Source: Adiantum capillus-veneris
Lineage: Eukaryota; Streptophyta; Polypodiopsida; Polypodiales; Pteridaceae
DNA length: 64,000 nucleotides
NCBI GenBank assembly: GCA_014529385.2
Contig: CM043962.1
Location: 54,331,905-54,395,904, forward strand
Direction: 5' to 3'
The position numbers were made by a program, and so were the translations under genes. Below the pieces are notes generated by a model. It made no database searches, was not told the DNA's origin, and saw only the letters and a program-made list of their open reading frames with translations. Below are positions 46,799 through 59,337 of the stretch, piece after piece; the first letter of the stretch is position 1; each line of letters opens with the position of its first letter.

Positions 46799-47027
46799 TA
46801 TTACCATATACATGTGGTAGTGATGTGTGTGAACACACTTAGGACCGCCGGGGGCATTTTTTCCCTCACTAGGAGGTTTTTTCCCCTGTGCATTGTATAT
46901 ATGCCCATCATTCTAGGGCTATCGATCTTTCCATTGCACATTAAGTAATACACTCTTTGTTGTGTGCCTTGAGCTTCCTTCATCTTCTCCAAGATGTGTG
47001 TGTTTTCTTGCAACCCTAATTCCAACA
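46799..47027 (+). repeat. LTR of copia family D/E, plus orientation
   Basis: About 229 bp ending in CCAACA and matching, in reverse orientation, the LTR at 60497-60714. Followed by a tRNA-Met-like primer site, so it is a 5' LTR. TATATA-like box near 46896. Confidence 0.85.
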
Positions 47028-47028
47028 A

Positions 47029-47040
47029 TTGGTATGAGAG
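47029..47040 (+). promoter_or_regulatory. Primer-binding site of copia D
   Basis: TTGGTATGAGAG resembles the tRNA-Met site. Only about 60 bp of D's leader follow before the next LTR. Confidence 0.6.
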
Positions 47041-47090
47041 GAGCAGGTTGCGTCCTCCCGAGCTTAGTCGCCAGTAACTCTAGCACATGT

Positions 47091-48254
47091 TGTCAGGCAA
47101 TTTTTGGATGAGTACAAAGGACATAAATGATGCCAAAAAAACTTGCTGACCACCCTCATGTATATATATGTACATAGTGCTTCCAGCTTTGAAAGTGTCC
47201 GTGTAAAAAACCTTGTACAAAGGCTTGGTTTTGGTCAAGCTGTTGGTTGAGTTTTGGGTTGGTCGAGCTTTAAAAAAATAGTTTTTAATGAGCATTCCTA
47301 GCCATTCTTGAAAGCTTGCAAATCGGACTCCGACATCATGAGTTACACGCACTCGAAGTGGATGTTTTTTCACTTAAAAAGTGGCGACGGATGCACGTGG
47401 GAAGACGACAAGTGGGCCGACTTGATGGTTTTTTTTAGCAATGGCATGTTTAGAAATTTCTGGAGTTAGCCGGGGTAATAAGATCCAAGCCGTGCTTTAC
47501 AGCGCTATATTTGGTGGTCGAGGTCACCTGCTACGCCTCCGAGAAAATGGCTTAGTTTGGGGGCAAAACAGAAATTTCAGGTTTATACATGGGGAAGATG
47601 GGGAAGTTGGGGGGAGCATGCCATGTGGCAATGGACTAAACCCACATGGGGGGGGTTGAGGGGAAAGTGGAGGATATATATACTGAAAGAGGACTAGTCT
47701 ATGGTATATCAAATGGTGAAGGAATGCACTCAAGGCCTTGCAAGGGGGGCTAATGGGCATTTTGGGGAGCTATGGGTGCCATTTTGAGTTCCCACCAGCC
47801 TCGCAAGGCGCCTGGAGTTCAAATTTGGTCCCCTGGACACTTTCCCCACCTCCCTCTTGGTCAAAATCACCGACATGGAGCTTTCCTTTCCCAAAAAAGG
47901 CAAAAAATGGACCAATTAAAAGGGGAAATGAGAGAGAAAGATGACGGCTGAGAAAAGGAAGAAGACTCCACTTCAATAAAGTGGAAAATGCCCCCATTAT
48001 TTTAGCTGCATTTTTTTGCACATCCTTTTTTGCTTACAGAGACTTGTTTTTTGGAGCTTTTGAGAGACCTTCCATCTTCAAAAGCTTGTAACTCTCTCGT
48101 CGGTTATCAGAATCAAGCATATGGATGCTCTACGGAGATACTCATGACATAAGCATTGTCTTTATGGTCTTGGTTTTTTGAAATTTTATCCATGGTTTGA
48201 GTTAGAGCTGTTTCTCGCCCATCTTCACAGGTGTTCGACTTTGTTGTTTTCTAC
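47091..48254 (+). repeat. 5' LTR of gypsy F, first part
   Basis: Starts TGTCAGGCA and matches the reverse complement of 55247-56539 along most of its length, at moderate identity. Contains a TATATATA box near 47670. Split by insertion K and resumed at about 50471-50579. Confidence 0.75.
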
Positions 48255-50470
48255 TGTTGGAGAGGGGGAATGGGGGAACACACCCGGCACAAACACAAGG
48301 GCCTCTCTATAGCTCAGGGTATTCACAACACCCCTATCCTGTCGGAAAACACCTTCAAGAAACATTCTTCACACTAGCAGACCACTGGACCTGCTCCATC
48401 TCTATTGCTCATTCACTCCACAAAACCACCACACGACGCACACATGTTGCCATGGCTTGTCTCCACCCTTACACACACACACAACCACCCAATCTCACTC
48501 TCTCACACAACACACCATCGGTCCGGGGGGGCATACACATCCACACTGCCGGCACCTGGGGGAACCATGAAAGCAGGAGAAAGAGAAGGGGGGAAGGGGA
48601 AACAACAGCAAGAAGGGGCAACAACGACTCTATTGCACTCCACAAACACCTTTACAAACTCATACTGCCATCACCATGGCCATTTACACAAGAGAGATAC
48701 AAAGGGATTTGACAGGCATACTCCTCTGTCCAAAAGCTCCACTTTGAAATCTTCAAAACGGCCCAATAGCCAGGAAAAAACTAGGACAAAAAGCTAAGAA
48801 AAATCCCTTTATTTGACTCCATTTTGGCTTTTATAAGGGGGGGGGGTTTAATTTGGGAAACTGCCCTTTAATTGGTCCATATGGCACCCATTTTTGGCAT
48901 CTCTTGGGAAGAGGGGCACCGCCTTTCTTTATCTGGTCTCTTCTTCTCTTTTGCACTTGGGTGGGGGGGGGGGGGGGCATGAGCGATGTCGCTATTGCCC
49001 CCTAGTCATTCCTTTTTTTTTTTTTTAATCTTTCACCTTTACCCTTTGGGGCTCCACTTTGCACTGCACTCTTGATTTGACTTTAATTTACCTGTCCGAC
49101 TCCTCTTGCCCTTTCCCTCTTTTCATTTGGTCCCCTCTTTGGTCTACCCGGCCTTTGCTTTGACCGGATGGCCTCTGCCACCCTCGAACTCCCTTCCTCT
49201 CTCTATACTTAACCTTCGCGATACTTTCCTCTTAGCTGAGGGGGGAGGCAATAGCGATGTCGCTATTGCCCTCTTCCTCCTTCTCAAAATTTCGGGCCGC
49301 GGGAATTGCCTCCTACCGGGCGAGCGTGCCACATCATCACTGTCGACACCAGACCCCCGTGCGCGGGCGAGCCACTGTGCCGCCCTGTTTCACTAGCCAG
49401 CGCCGCCGAAACCGCCATGGACCTCCACCACAGCAGCGCCTATGGGCCACCTGCGCCCTGCTCCATAGCCACCAAGAAGAGAGCTCCCCTCTCTCGCTTC
49501 TATACTCTTAAGAGGGGTGTCCGCCTAGCCTATGTACACACCCCGACTTGCATCGCGTTTCGCATATGGGATTTCTTGGTCTCCACGTGGCAGCACACCG
49601 CGACGCCTTAGCCTTTTAAGGCTTTTGAACAAGCAAAAGAACTCCTTTGTGAGGGAGAGACCCCCTCTTGGGGTGCCCACTTGGCCCCACTCCTATTTTT
49701 TTCTTACAGATCTCATCCCAGAGCTGCTAAGCCATGTCACAAGCTCGTATTCCAGGCTGCGTTCTATGCAACTTCCCTTGACTTTTGTCCTCTGCAAGCC
49801 CACTATCCGAGGCCATAAAAAACTTAAAAAATCATATGCAACTATTCATTGCCCGCGGCTCCCAACTTCGTCTCGCTGTATCTGGCCAACCGAATATCGG
49901 ATTGACGTGCAGTCGATTTGTGCTAACTCCACATGGTACATCCTTCCACCAAGAATCTTGGCGAGGCCCAAAAATTGCCAGATGGCACATCCTCCAAAGC
50001 ATTCAAGTGGGCTCAGACCCAGCCCCCGAAAAATTTTCTAATGGCCATAACTTGCTATCCAGAGCTCCAATTCACATTCCGAAAAGACAGGCATGCTCCG
50101 TAACTTGAGCTCTACACATGTATGCACTGACACTAGCCCGGGCCACCGGTCCCCAGCTGCCCTATCCGTCGGGGATCTGCTACACACTTCAACTTTAAAC
50201 CGCAATATCTTGAGCATCGGTGCTCCGTTTGATGATCCGTCTGGACTGGCATCTAGAGCACACTGATCACTACACTATAGCACAAAAAACCCACATCTCA
50301 AGCACGAAATGCCACCAACCTATTTGTCTCTTTGCAGCACATCTTTGGCCTCAAAAAACACTTCAAACATACACCTCCGCTATCCTTGGGCTGCCTAGGG
50401 CTTTGGTACCTACCCTAGCCTTCTGCACTGCACTCACATGCTGTCTCTGCCTGGCACAGAACATCTCCTA
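48255..50470 (+). mobile_element. Unclassified insertion K in F's LTR, possible solo LTR
   Basis: About 2.2 kb absent from the sister LTR at 55247-56539. It begins TGTTGGAGAGGGGG. Its end is not exact and no clear target duplication is seen. No protein domain. It contains G16 (48962-48977) and two inverted-repeat marks sharing AGCGATGTCGCTATTGCC, centred 271 bp apart (48987 and 49258). Confidence 0.5.
49247..49270. repeat. 24-bp palindrome in K
   Basis: Arms GGCAATAGCGA and TCGCTATTGCC around TG, perfectly inverted. A shorter copy lies at about 48982-48998. Confidence 0.85.
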
Positions 50471-50579
50471 GCTCGGACCAACTTTGGCTGCACCACCATC
50501 ATACAGGGTTTCTTTCCAATGGTGTGACTCGTGCAGAGCTATAGAGGCCCTTGTTTTTCTTGTCGTTTGCACGCTAACA
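50471..50579 (+). repeat. 5' LTR of gypsy F, end part
   Basis: Ends in GCACGCTAACA. Matches the end of the reverse-orientation LTR at 55247 (which on the plus strand starts TGTTAGCGTGC). Confidence 0.8.
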
Positions 50580-50585
50580 TCATTT

Positions 50586-50603
50586 TGGTGCCCCCACGGA
50601 GGA
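50586..50603 (+). promoter_or_regulatory. Primer-binding site of gypsy F
   Basis: TGGTGCCCCCACGGAGGA, six bases after the LTR. TGG start and length fit a primer site; I cannot name the tRNA with confidence. Confidence 0.55.
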
Positions 50604-50855
50604 GAAATCCTCATGTGCTCCAATTTTTGCAAAATTTTTCCACTATGGACGACCGCCTTTGTATGTGCTATTTGTGGACAGTATTTGAGGCTGTTGTTTA
50701 ATTTGGATTGCAGCCTTTGTGAGGGTCATCAGGTTTTGTGAAGCCAAGCACTGGGGGCCGGGTTGCCCAGTGTGAGGTGGATTAGGTACTGGAGAAATCC
50801 ATCGACATCCCTTGAGCTTACTACGTCACAAGTAAGTTTTTAGTGGCAATCAAAC

Positions 50856-51830
50856 ATGGCAGACGAGTTTCCAAAGTTTCATGGATTGTCTAATGAGAAT
50901 ACGCAGGCTTTCATTGAGAAATTGGAAGTTAATTGCTTAGTGCGGAATATATTAGACCAAGCTATATTGTTGCGGTTGCTGCAATATAGTTTACAGGATG
51001 AGGCAAAGGTTTGGTTACATAACTATGAAGAGGTGATGCAATCACAAACTCCAAGGTTGGTTTTGGACTACAACCATGTGAAGCAAGCCTTTTTGGCATA
51101 TTACAGGAGCATTGAAGCACCTGAAGAAGTTTGGCATGAAATTTTGGGGTACACTCAGAAGGCTAATCAAAGCATGGATGATTTTGTCATGCAGTTTACC
51201 CGTTTATGGGATAAATGGGCCCGAGCTTTGGGAAATGATATTCCGCCGGCCATGTTAAAGAAGGACCGTTTTGTAGCCAATCTCAAGGAAGGTCTGAAGT
51301 TCAAAGTAGAGCTGAAAAGGCCCGTTACTTTCGAAGAGGCAGTCACGATTGCCTGGGAGAAAGAATGGAAGGCTCAATGACTCCATGAGTACGGCAAGGC
51401 GGTTCCTGTTCAAGATAATGGTGGCCAAGGTGAAGGAAATCAGGCAGAGACTAGAGTCCCACCCACTCAAAGGGTTGTGGACCTTGAGAAATTACAATGT
51501 AATATGCATGACATGATGAACATGATGCAGGAATTACGGCTCAATGTCCTTGGAGGTGGAGGTGGTCGTGGTCGAGGCCGTGGTAGAGGAATGGCCCAGC
51601 CATATGAAGCTCAACCTAATGCTAATGCAAGTCATGGACAGGGTGGCTTTGAGCCACGAGGAAGGTTCATTCCAGCTTGTTATAATTGTGGGAAACTTGG
51701 TCATATCAGCACTCATTGTCCAGGACCAATAAGGATGGGAGGTGATATGTTTCCACTTCCTCACCAGATCCCTAACAGAGCTAATGATTATGCATTGGAT
51801 TTACGGGGAGATCATGGTACTGGATAGGAA
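50856..51830 (+). mobile_element. Gag part of gypsy F
   Basis: FPKFHGLSNENTQAFIEKLE start, then the Retrotrans_gag capsid motifs (DEAKVWLHNY, YYRSIEAPEE, NQSMDDFVMQFTRLW, LKEGLKFKVEL). A Gly/Arg-rich stretch and one zinc knuckle CYNCGKLGHISTHCP follow at about 51676-51720. Few breaks. Confidence 0.88.
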
Positions 51831-52182
51831 AATCAAGCCTCAACCTCTCGTGGTCATGTGGGTATTGTGTGGGTAGAAAAGAATGACGCAGATGTGTTGC
51901 CAGTAGGCAAAAGAGAGAGGGGAGGCTATGTAGCACCAGGGCCTAGTCGAAAGAAATGGAAGGAGAAGGAGGGTGAAGATGAAAAAGTCAAGAGAAAGAG
52001 AAAGCCTCGTAGACGATTTGAAGTGGCAGATTTGCCTTTGGGAGAAGGCCAAACAGCTTACTGTTTAAAGGAAGACCTGATTGGGAGGAAAGTAGATTGT
52101 ACTTTTGGACAGTTGATGAATATGGTGCCCAAACTTAAAAGGTAGTGGAAGTCATTAGTGAATCCAGAAAAAGACCCGAAGC

Positions 52183-52752
52183 ATGGACAAGTCAGAGTGT
52201 TGTCCGTGGGAGAGTTACCCGATATCATGTCCTGTGGTGGACGCTTGGCACAAAAGTGTGGGCATGGGAGAAGCCTACATTGATGGAGGTGCTCAAGTTT
52301 GTGTGATCACACAGTCATGTGTCGAGAGACTGGGTCTCATCACATGCAAAAGCTCTGGGTTTCAGATTCAACTAGCAAACCATGCCAAGGTGAAATGTTT
52401 GGGGATAATCAAGAATTTGGAAGTTGAAGTGTTTAACATGAAAGTTATGGTGAACTTTCATGTTATGCCAGCTGGTCTGGGAGCCTTTCCTCTCATTTTG
52501 GGACAACCTTGGTTGAGAGCTGTTGGTGCCATGCAAGATTGGGTCAAGGGCACAATCGGTGTGCATGGCAAGAAGGGTGAAAAGAGGGTGTTTGATATGA
52601 CTACCAAACAACCTATGGCACTTGAAGATGTGAGTGAGAATGATGAGTCCGAAACTACCAGTGATGATAGTTCTGAAGACTCAGAAAGTAGCACTACTTT
52701 AAGTTCCAGTGATGAGGGTGAAGTGTCATTCTTGTTGTTAGACGAGGAATAG
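52183..52752 (+). mobile_element. Retropepsin part of gypsy F
   Basis: GEAYIDGGAQVCVITQSCVE, FQIQLANHAKVKCLGI and FPLILGQPWLRAVGAMQDW give the retropepsin order. A Ser/Asp/Glu-rich linker follows. Confidence 0.85.
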
Positions 52753-52854
52753 AGAGAAGTTAGTGAAGTGCTACAATTATCAGGGAATATAAATGCTTCA
52801 AGCCGTTTAGAGCAACTTGAAGAGTTGATGCAACCTAAATAGGAACTGCCAGCA

Positions 52855-53190
52855 GTGAAGAAAGAATTGATCCAAAATATGCTGAGTATTGATCCGACAC
52901 AAGGAGAAAGAAGGGAGTACTTAGCAATGTTGGACAGGTTTCCAAATCTTTTCATTACCTCATATCTGGAAATAAGAGGTTTTTTTGGGGATCCTGTGAA
53001 GATCGAGCTAGTTGAAGGGGCAAAACCAATCAGACAAAAGTTAAGGAGGATGGGCAAGGAGCAGATGAATGCCATAAAGGAAGAAGTGGATAATCTTTTG
53101 GATGCAGGATTCATTGTGCCAGTGGATAATGTTGAATGGGTAATCCCTGTAATAGTCACCCCAAAGAAAGATGGGCATTGGAGAGTATGT
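52855..53190 (+). mobile_element. Start of RT of gypsy F, abutting copia D
   Basis: RT N-terminal motifs (VKIELVEGAKPIRQKLRRM, EVDNLLDAGFIVPV, VIVTPKKDGHWRVC) run up to about 53190, where the sequence turns into copia gag. Confidence 0.85.
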
Positions 53191-55246
53191 TCTTCTACAA
53201 GTGGAAAATCTCAGGTTCCTAATGCTTCTGCTGGCAACAATTCGTCTAGAAATTCTGGTGATAAGGGCAAAAAGAAGATGCGTTGCCATTATTGTAAAGC
53301 TAATGATTATTGATCAAGCAGTGTCCTAAGTTGAAGGCCAAAGAGGCAAAGAATAAAGAGGGTGGCTCCACTACAAATGCTAGTTCCACTACAAATGCAA
53401 CTATTGTTGAGTCTTTTGTGAAAGGAAACTGTGATGTTGATGTTGATGTTGATGTTGATGTAGAATGGGCTTTTAGTGCAGAGTGTATCTATAATCTTAT
53501 TGTCCATGATGCATGCATGTCAGCTGCTGCAGATTCACATGTGTGGTATTTTAATAGTGGTGCTACAAAGCACATTACCTCACATCATGATTTGTTCACC
53601 TCTCTTGAGTCTGTCCCTCATGGGAATTCAGCTACTTGTGCCAACAATGCCTCTTATCCGGTTCAGGGAGTTGGAAAGATTGTGCTTACTGCTGCAAATG
53701 GCAGTTCTTTTACACTTGTTGATGCACTTATGTACTTGGGGTCAAGAAGAAACTTTTGTCTGTATTTGCACTTGCTATACTTGGTCTTGTAGTCAAATTT
53801 GTGGATGACAGATGTATTGTACATGATCTCAGTTTCGGTGATGAAATTGTTGCATCTGGCATTTTATGTCGTGGGTTGTATAAGCTCACTTTGCCTTTTC
53901 TCAGTGGTGGAAGTTCGAATGTAAATTCCAATGAGGCAAATGTACAGCCTATGGGGGTTTCTAAAAATGTTATAGATCAGCATATTACTGATGTAGATGT
54001 ACATGATGTACTTGATGAGGAAAGGGATGAAAATGAGTAGGCTAGAGGTATGCCAAAATGGCTGGTGCATACATTGCGTGATAGTAAATTAGATGCACCT
54101 TTGTCTATTCGTACTCGTTCAGGCTCTCACCATGCATCTTATGCATCAGATTGTTATGCTTTGGTTGTGTCTAGCTCACATGATGTTGATGAACCTCTAT
54201 CTTTTGATGAAGCACAAAATTCAAAAAATTGGATGGCTACCATGCAATCAGAATATGATGCACTTATAGAAAATGACACTTGGACTTTATGTGATTTGCC
54301 TCTTGGCAAAAATGCCATTGGTACAAAGTGGGGTTACAAGTTGAAACGCAAGCCGGATGGTGAGATTGATAGCTATGAGGCTCGACTTGTTGCAAAGGGT
54401 TATGCACAGTAAAAAGGCATAGATTATGAAGAGACTTTTGCTCTCACTTGTCATATGACTATTGCGCGTTTTCTATGTGCATTGGCAGATCATTTTGGTT
54501 GGGATGTACATCAATCAGACATTGTTACTGCTTTGTTGAATGGTCACATATTTGAGGAAGTTTATGTAACGTAGCCTCATGGTTTTGTCAAGAAAGGAAA
54601 AGTCTGAGGATAAGGTGTGGAAATGTAACAAAACTCATTTGGTCAAACGAGGCTTTTGTAATAGTCCAACACAAAGCACATTGTATGTAAAGCGTGAGGG
54701 TGATGTACTTCTCATTGTGGTTCTATATGTGGATGATTTGTTGATCACTGGACCAAATGAGAGACATAATGCTGAATTTAGGGCTGATTTGAATGCTACT
54801 TTTAAGATGAAAGATTTGGGGATGTTGCATCATTAGTTGGGTATACGGTTTGAGCAATGTGATGGTGGTATTGCCTTGTGTCAGAAAAGTTACATAGAGA
54901 CATTGCTATGTAAGTTTGGACTTAAGGATCCAAACCTATTGTCACTCCCATGGAAACAAGTTTGAAATTGAGTCTTCATGATGCTGGTGATCCTGCAGAT
55001 GTCACTCTTTACCAAACTACCTCATTTATGTATGCAACATAAGGTTGGATATTTAGTTTGTAGTCTCACATGTCAATAGATTTATGCATAGCCCAGGGTC
55101 TAAGCATTGGCAGGCTGTCAAGAGGATTTTCCGCTACTTGAGTGGCACTCTACACCTTGACTTGTTTTATCCCAATGGGGGGATCATTGTCGCCAGACTT
55201 ACATGCTTTTTTGGATTGAGATTGGGTTGGTTGTTTTGACACGCAT
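53191..55246 (+). mobile_element. Copia D body
   Basis: Same family as E on the other strand. Parts: zinc knuckle CHYCKANDY; protease with SHVWYFNSGATKHITSH; RT with QNSKNWMATMQSEYDALIEN, GTKWGYKLKRKPDGEID and YVDDLLITGPNERH; RNase H start (SPGSKHWQAVKRIFRYL, TLHLDLFYP). Integrase is not seen. A (GATGTT)n run lies at 53433-53462. Many breaks. It ends inside RNase H where the LTR at 55247 begins. Confidence 0.88.
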
Positions 55247-56539
55247 TGTTAGCGTGCAAAAAAGAAGGAAAATGAATGCCCCTATAGCCTTGCACAAGCT
55301 ACACCGTCGGAATGAAGAACTATTGCACAACCAAAACGCTTGTGGTAAACACCTGTAGAGATTTATGAAAAACCCTCCAAGCATGGAACACACTCAAAAT
55401 CAGCAGAAACAAAGGACATAGTGATGAAACTCATCTCATGGAGATGTTTGTAGAGTATCCATGGACAGAAAACAGAGAAGAAACAAAGAAGTTATGGCCG
55501 CTCGAACATGAAGGTGTCCTTTTTATTGCTAAAAAATGAGCTCTCTGGATGTTTTTCAAGGTCTACAGAGAATTGAAGCTATTAAAAAGGGGAATTTTTT
55601 GGCTCTTATCCCAAGGGATTTTCTCTCTCCTCTTAGCCGACATGGTTCTCTTCTTAGGCACCTTTTTATATGTCCAGTTTTGGGTGAAAAATGAATCGTC
55701 AATGACCATTTGGGGTGGGGGCAAGTGTCCGGGGACCAAAAAAGTGGCTAGGCACCTGTCTAGGCAATGGGAACTCAAAAATTATGCCATCTCCTTCCCC
55801 ATGAGCCCACGAGCCCCCATAGCCAAGCCTTGAGAGAGCTCCTCTCACCTCCTCCATCTCCTTCCCCATGAGCCCACGAGCCCCCATAGCCAAGCCTTGA
55901 GAGAGCTCCTCTCACCTTTGATACACCATAATGGGCACCTAAAGTGTCCTATATACCCCTCACTTTCCCTTTTCCTCTTCTCATGTGGGATTACTCCCAT
56001 GCCACATGGCAACTCTTCCCAAGCTTCCCAACTTCCCCAAAAATTCCCAGTTTCTCCCAAAGCATGAGAGGACTTCTTGGAAAATTTTCCATGAGGCATA
56101 CCTTGTTGCTCCGGTCAACGAATGATGCGCCGCAACACATGGCTCGAAGCCCATCACCTCGGCTTTCTCCAGAATGTAAAAATTCAGCATTTCTAATATT
56201 ATACCCCCAAGTTCGCCCATTTTCCCTTGTCGCATGCACCCGCAATCACCTTCTTAGTTGAGATGACCCGTTTCGAATGCTCATAACTCATGATGTACAA
56301 GTCCGATTCACAAGCTATAAATCATGGCTAAAAATACTTATTAAAAACCATTTTTTTGGAGTCTTGAACAACCCAAAACATCAGCATTAAGGCCTGGAAA
56401 AATCACACCTTTGTACATGGATTTTTACAAGGCCACTTCCAAAACTTGCAGGGCTATGTACACATATATACATGAGGCTAGTGGGCAAGATTTTTGGGAT
56501 GATTTGGTGACTTCATGTTTATCCAAAAAATGCCTGACA
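55247..56539 (-). repeat. 3' LTR of gypsy H
   Basis: About 1.29 kb, minus orientation, TGTCAGGCA...GCTAACA. Matches 47091-48254 plus 50471-50579. Contains a 67-bp tandem duplication at 55791. Confidence 0.8.
55791..55917. repeat. 67-bp tandem duplication in LTR of H
   Basis: The segment starting CTCCTTCCCCATGAGCCCAC at 55791 is repeated at 55858 with about 60 bp identical, so it is recent. Confidence 0.9.
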
Positions 56540-56569
56540 TAGCTTGCCAACCCCCCCTTGTCTGCTTGA

Positions 56570-57900
56570 TCATTCATGACAAGCAGAGGTTCCTAGGGTG
56601 AACAACCGTTGCATCTCATCCCTAGAAACCTCACTTACATTCTCAGATGTCTCCACATTGTCTTCCTCTATTGATAGCATCTCATTTGTCACAATTGTCA
56701 TCAAACGTGCCATGTATTTCTTCAGTCTATAACTATCAACACGATATTTATATTGTGCACCACTCAAATCAGCCAACTAATATGTGCCATTATCAAACTT
56801 CTTGACAATAGTAAAATGACCTTTCCATTTAATTTGAAACTTCTTCTGAAAGGTATTATCTAGCTTACTATTGTATCACAACACCAAATCACCCTTTTCA
56901 ATTTTCTTGTCATCCACGCATTCAATGGCTTTTAGTTGAGCCTTCTTTGATACTTCCTCATAGTAGCTCAAAGCTAAAACTCTGTCCAATTGCAAACATT
57001 GTAAATCCAACAGTTTTTTCTGTCAAGCATTTGTTTGCTCTTCATCTCCCAATGAAAATAACTCCAGTGCAGGAATTTCCACCTCAATTGGCAATAAAGC
57101 TTCCTTGCCATAAACCAAGTGATAAGGAGAAAATCTGGTGCTCGTTTTGATTACCGTTCTATAGGCCCATAATGCGCATGGCAACTCTGAATCCCAAGTT
57201 TTCCCATGTGTCAGTGTCATCTTTGTCAAGATCTTTACCAACTATCCATTGAATCTCTCATACAGACCATTTCATTGTGGATAATAAGGAGAACTGTACC
57301 TATGTTGTATATTGAGCTTCTCGCATAAGAAATCAAACAACTCTCCTCTAAATCCTGGTCCTCTATAAGAAAGTAGCTCTAGGGGTACACCAAATTTGCA
57401 GCATATATGCTCATAAACAAATTTTCCCATCTCCTTACTGGTAATTTGTTTGACAGCCTTGGCTTCTGCCCATCAAGACAAATAATCCAATGCTATCAAG
57501 ATGTAAGCATTTCTCTTACTAGTCATAGGTAAGGATCCAACAACATCAAGACCCCATTTTCCAAACACATCAAAAGCTAGGATTTTCTTTCACAATCCAG
57601 GCTTCAAAATTCTCTTTCCCATCCTCTGGCAAGGCAAACATGACTTGCACCAATGATTAACATCCCACTGAATGCTTGGCCATACATAGCCTTCTTACAA
57701 AATTTTTATGCAACATGATTTTCATGGCAAAATGGCCTCCACAAGACCCCTCATGATTCTCTTCCAGGATTTTGTAAATTTCCTCTTTCCAAGGCACACA
57801 ACACAAAACCAAATCACCTCCTTTCATGTAAATCACATCATCAAGCATTTTGTATTTCTTGGCTTTCCTTATAACCTTTAGGTAGGACATTTGTTAATAG
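56570..57900 (-). mobile_element. Integrase part of H
   Basis: Minus strand: HHCC region (VPWKEEIYKILEENHEGSCGGHF) at 57657-57890, core and end with KTWDSELPCALWAYRTVIKT and SPYHLVYGKEALLPIEVEIP at 57023-57241, then a tail with GAQYKYRVDSYRLKKY at 56570-56776. Confidence 0.8.
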
Positions 57901-58178
57901 AAATTTCACTTCCTTTGATAACATTTCCCTTCCATGATATAAAGGAGCATCAGCCTTTAGCACAAACACACAAGCGATCATTTCTTGGGCAGCATCATGA
58001 GCTTCTTCATTTTGAGACCTCTCAATATGCTATAAACTCCATGCTTCAAGCTTTTTGAGTAACAATTTCACTTTGAAGCATAAATTCTTCAGTTTAGGGT
58101 TTTTATTCTTCCATATTCCGAATACTTGCTTTATGACCAACACGACATCTCCTTTGATCTCCTAATCCCCAACTGTAA

Positions 58179-58445
58179 CTAGATGTGCAAACCACTTTCA
58201 AGAGCCATGTATTTTGCTTCATTGTTGCTCTTTGGATCAAGTTTTAGCCCTTGTTTTCTTACAAGCTTCCCTTGTGCATCATATATGACAATGCCTCCTA
58301 AAGCAGCATCGTAACTTCTTTGATAAGAACCATCAAAGTATAATTGTGAAGCATCAGAGATGGCAAGAGTTCCAACTTTCTTCTTTTGCACCACCTCTTC
58401 TTTAACCAAAACAGGAGTGTCTTTATAAGTGAGTAAATCTGCCAA
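58179..58445 (-). mobile_element. Archaeal-type RNase H part of H
   Basis: LYFDGSYQRSYDAALGGIVI, KLVRKQGLKLDPKSNNEAKY: the second RNase H typical of Tat-lineage elements. Confidence 0.85.
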
Positions 58446-58513
58446 GGTAGGTCAAGTACTCTCCTCCACTAAAAAAGTGAACTAGAACTCCTGGAGCTCA
58501 ATAACCCATCTCA

Positions 58514-59337
58514 TCACTGTTTTGGATATATTTGAATTATTGAATAGCTAGGGAAGCAATGAATAACTGGTAAGAAAGGTGAATTACTTTTGCAGCAAGT
58601 AGTGTCTGAATTGCCTTTGCAAGCATAAACCATATTGGTCATCACCAATTCAATTTCAAAAAAATCTCTTTCATGAGGAGTCTTCACTCTGCTAGCATAA
58701 TGAACAGGCTTCATATACTGAGATTATTTTCCTTTTTGCAACAACATGGCCCCAATGGAATCATCTCCCACTAATGGGTTAACATAAAACTCCTTTTCCC
58801 AGTCAGGAGCTTGCATAATAGGTAGCATACTCAAAACCTCTTTAAATTTGTCAAAAAAATCATCACAATCATGAGACCATTCCAAGGGATCATTCTTAAC
58901 TGTTTGCTGCAATGGATACAATAGCTGTGATGCCAAAGGTATGAAACAAGACATATATTTAACCTTCTGTATGAAAGTGGCCAACTATCTGGTATCTTTT
59001 GGAGATGAAAGCAACAACAAAGCCTCCACTTTCTTTGGATCTGCTTCGATTCCATTTTTTGAAATCTCATGTCCAAGAAGCTTTACCCTTGGCTGTGCCA
59101 AATGACCTTTTTTAGGATTGAGTTGAACCCCGCATTCATCATACCTTGCTAAAGTAATTTCAAGATTTTGAACATGCTCTTTTCTTGAGCTGTATATAAA
59201 AATCTCATCCCAAAGACTGTCCAAAAAATCCTTTAAACAAGGGATCGAAAAACGATAGTGAATGTAGTCCAAGTGATACCTAGTAGCTCTTCCGAGAGTG
59301 AACCTATTGTTCCAATCAAGGTGATCACTGGAGCCAA
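58514..59337 (-). mobile_element. RT end and RNase H part of H
   Basis: RT end at 58985-59337 (DEIFIYSSRKEHVQNLEI, GVQLNPKKGHLAQPRVKLLG) followed by RNase H connection motifs at 58724-58984 (PDWEKEFYVN, GAMLLQKGK) and a HYASR block at 58514-58714. Confidence 0.85.

Larger units (their letters stand above)
55247..59337 (-). mobile_element. Gypsy element H, 3' half with LTR, minus strand
   Basis: On the minus strand, from high to low coordinates: RT end, RNase H, archaeal-type RNase H, HHCC, integrase core, C-terminal tail, purine run, 3' LTR. The LTR is of the same family as F's. The archaeal-type RNase H places it in the Tat lineage. The 5' half is not here. Many breaks. Confidence 0.85.

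Noticed and set aside
48250-50850. Host genes in the frames around 48250-50740
   Set aside because: Overlapping frames in several registers without domains; codon pattern follows GC-rich, C-rich DNA in insertion K.
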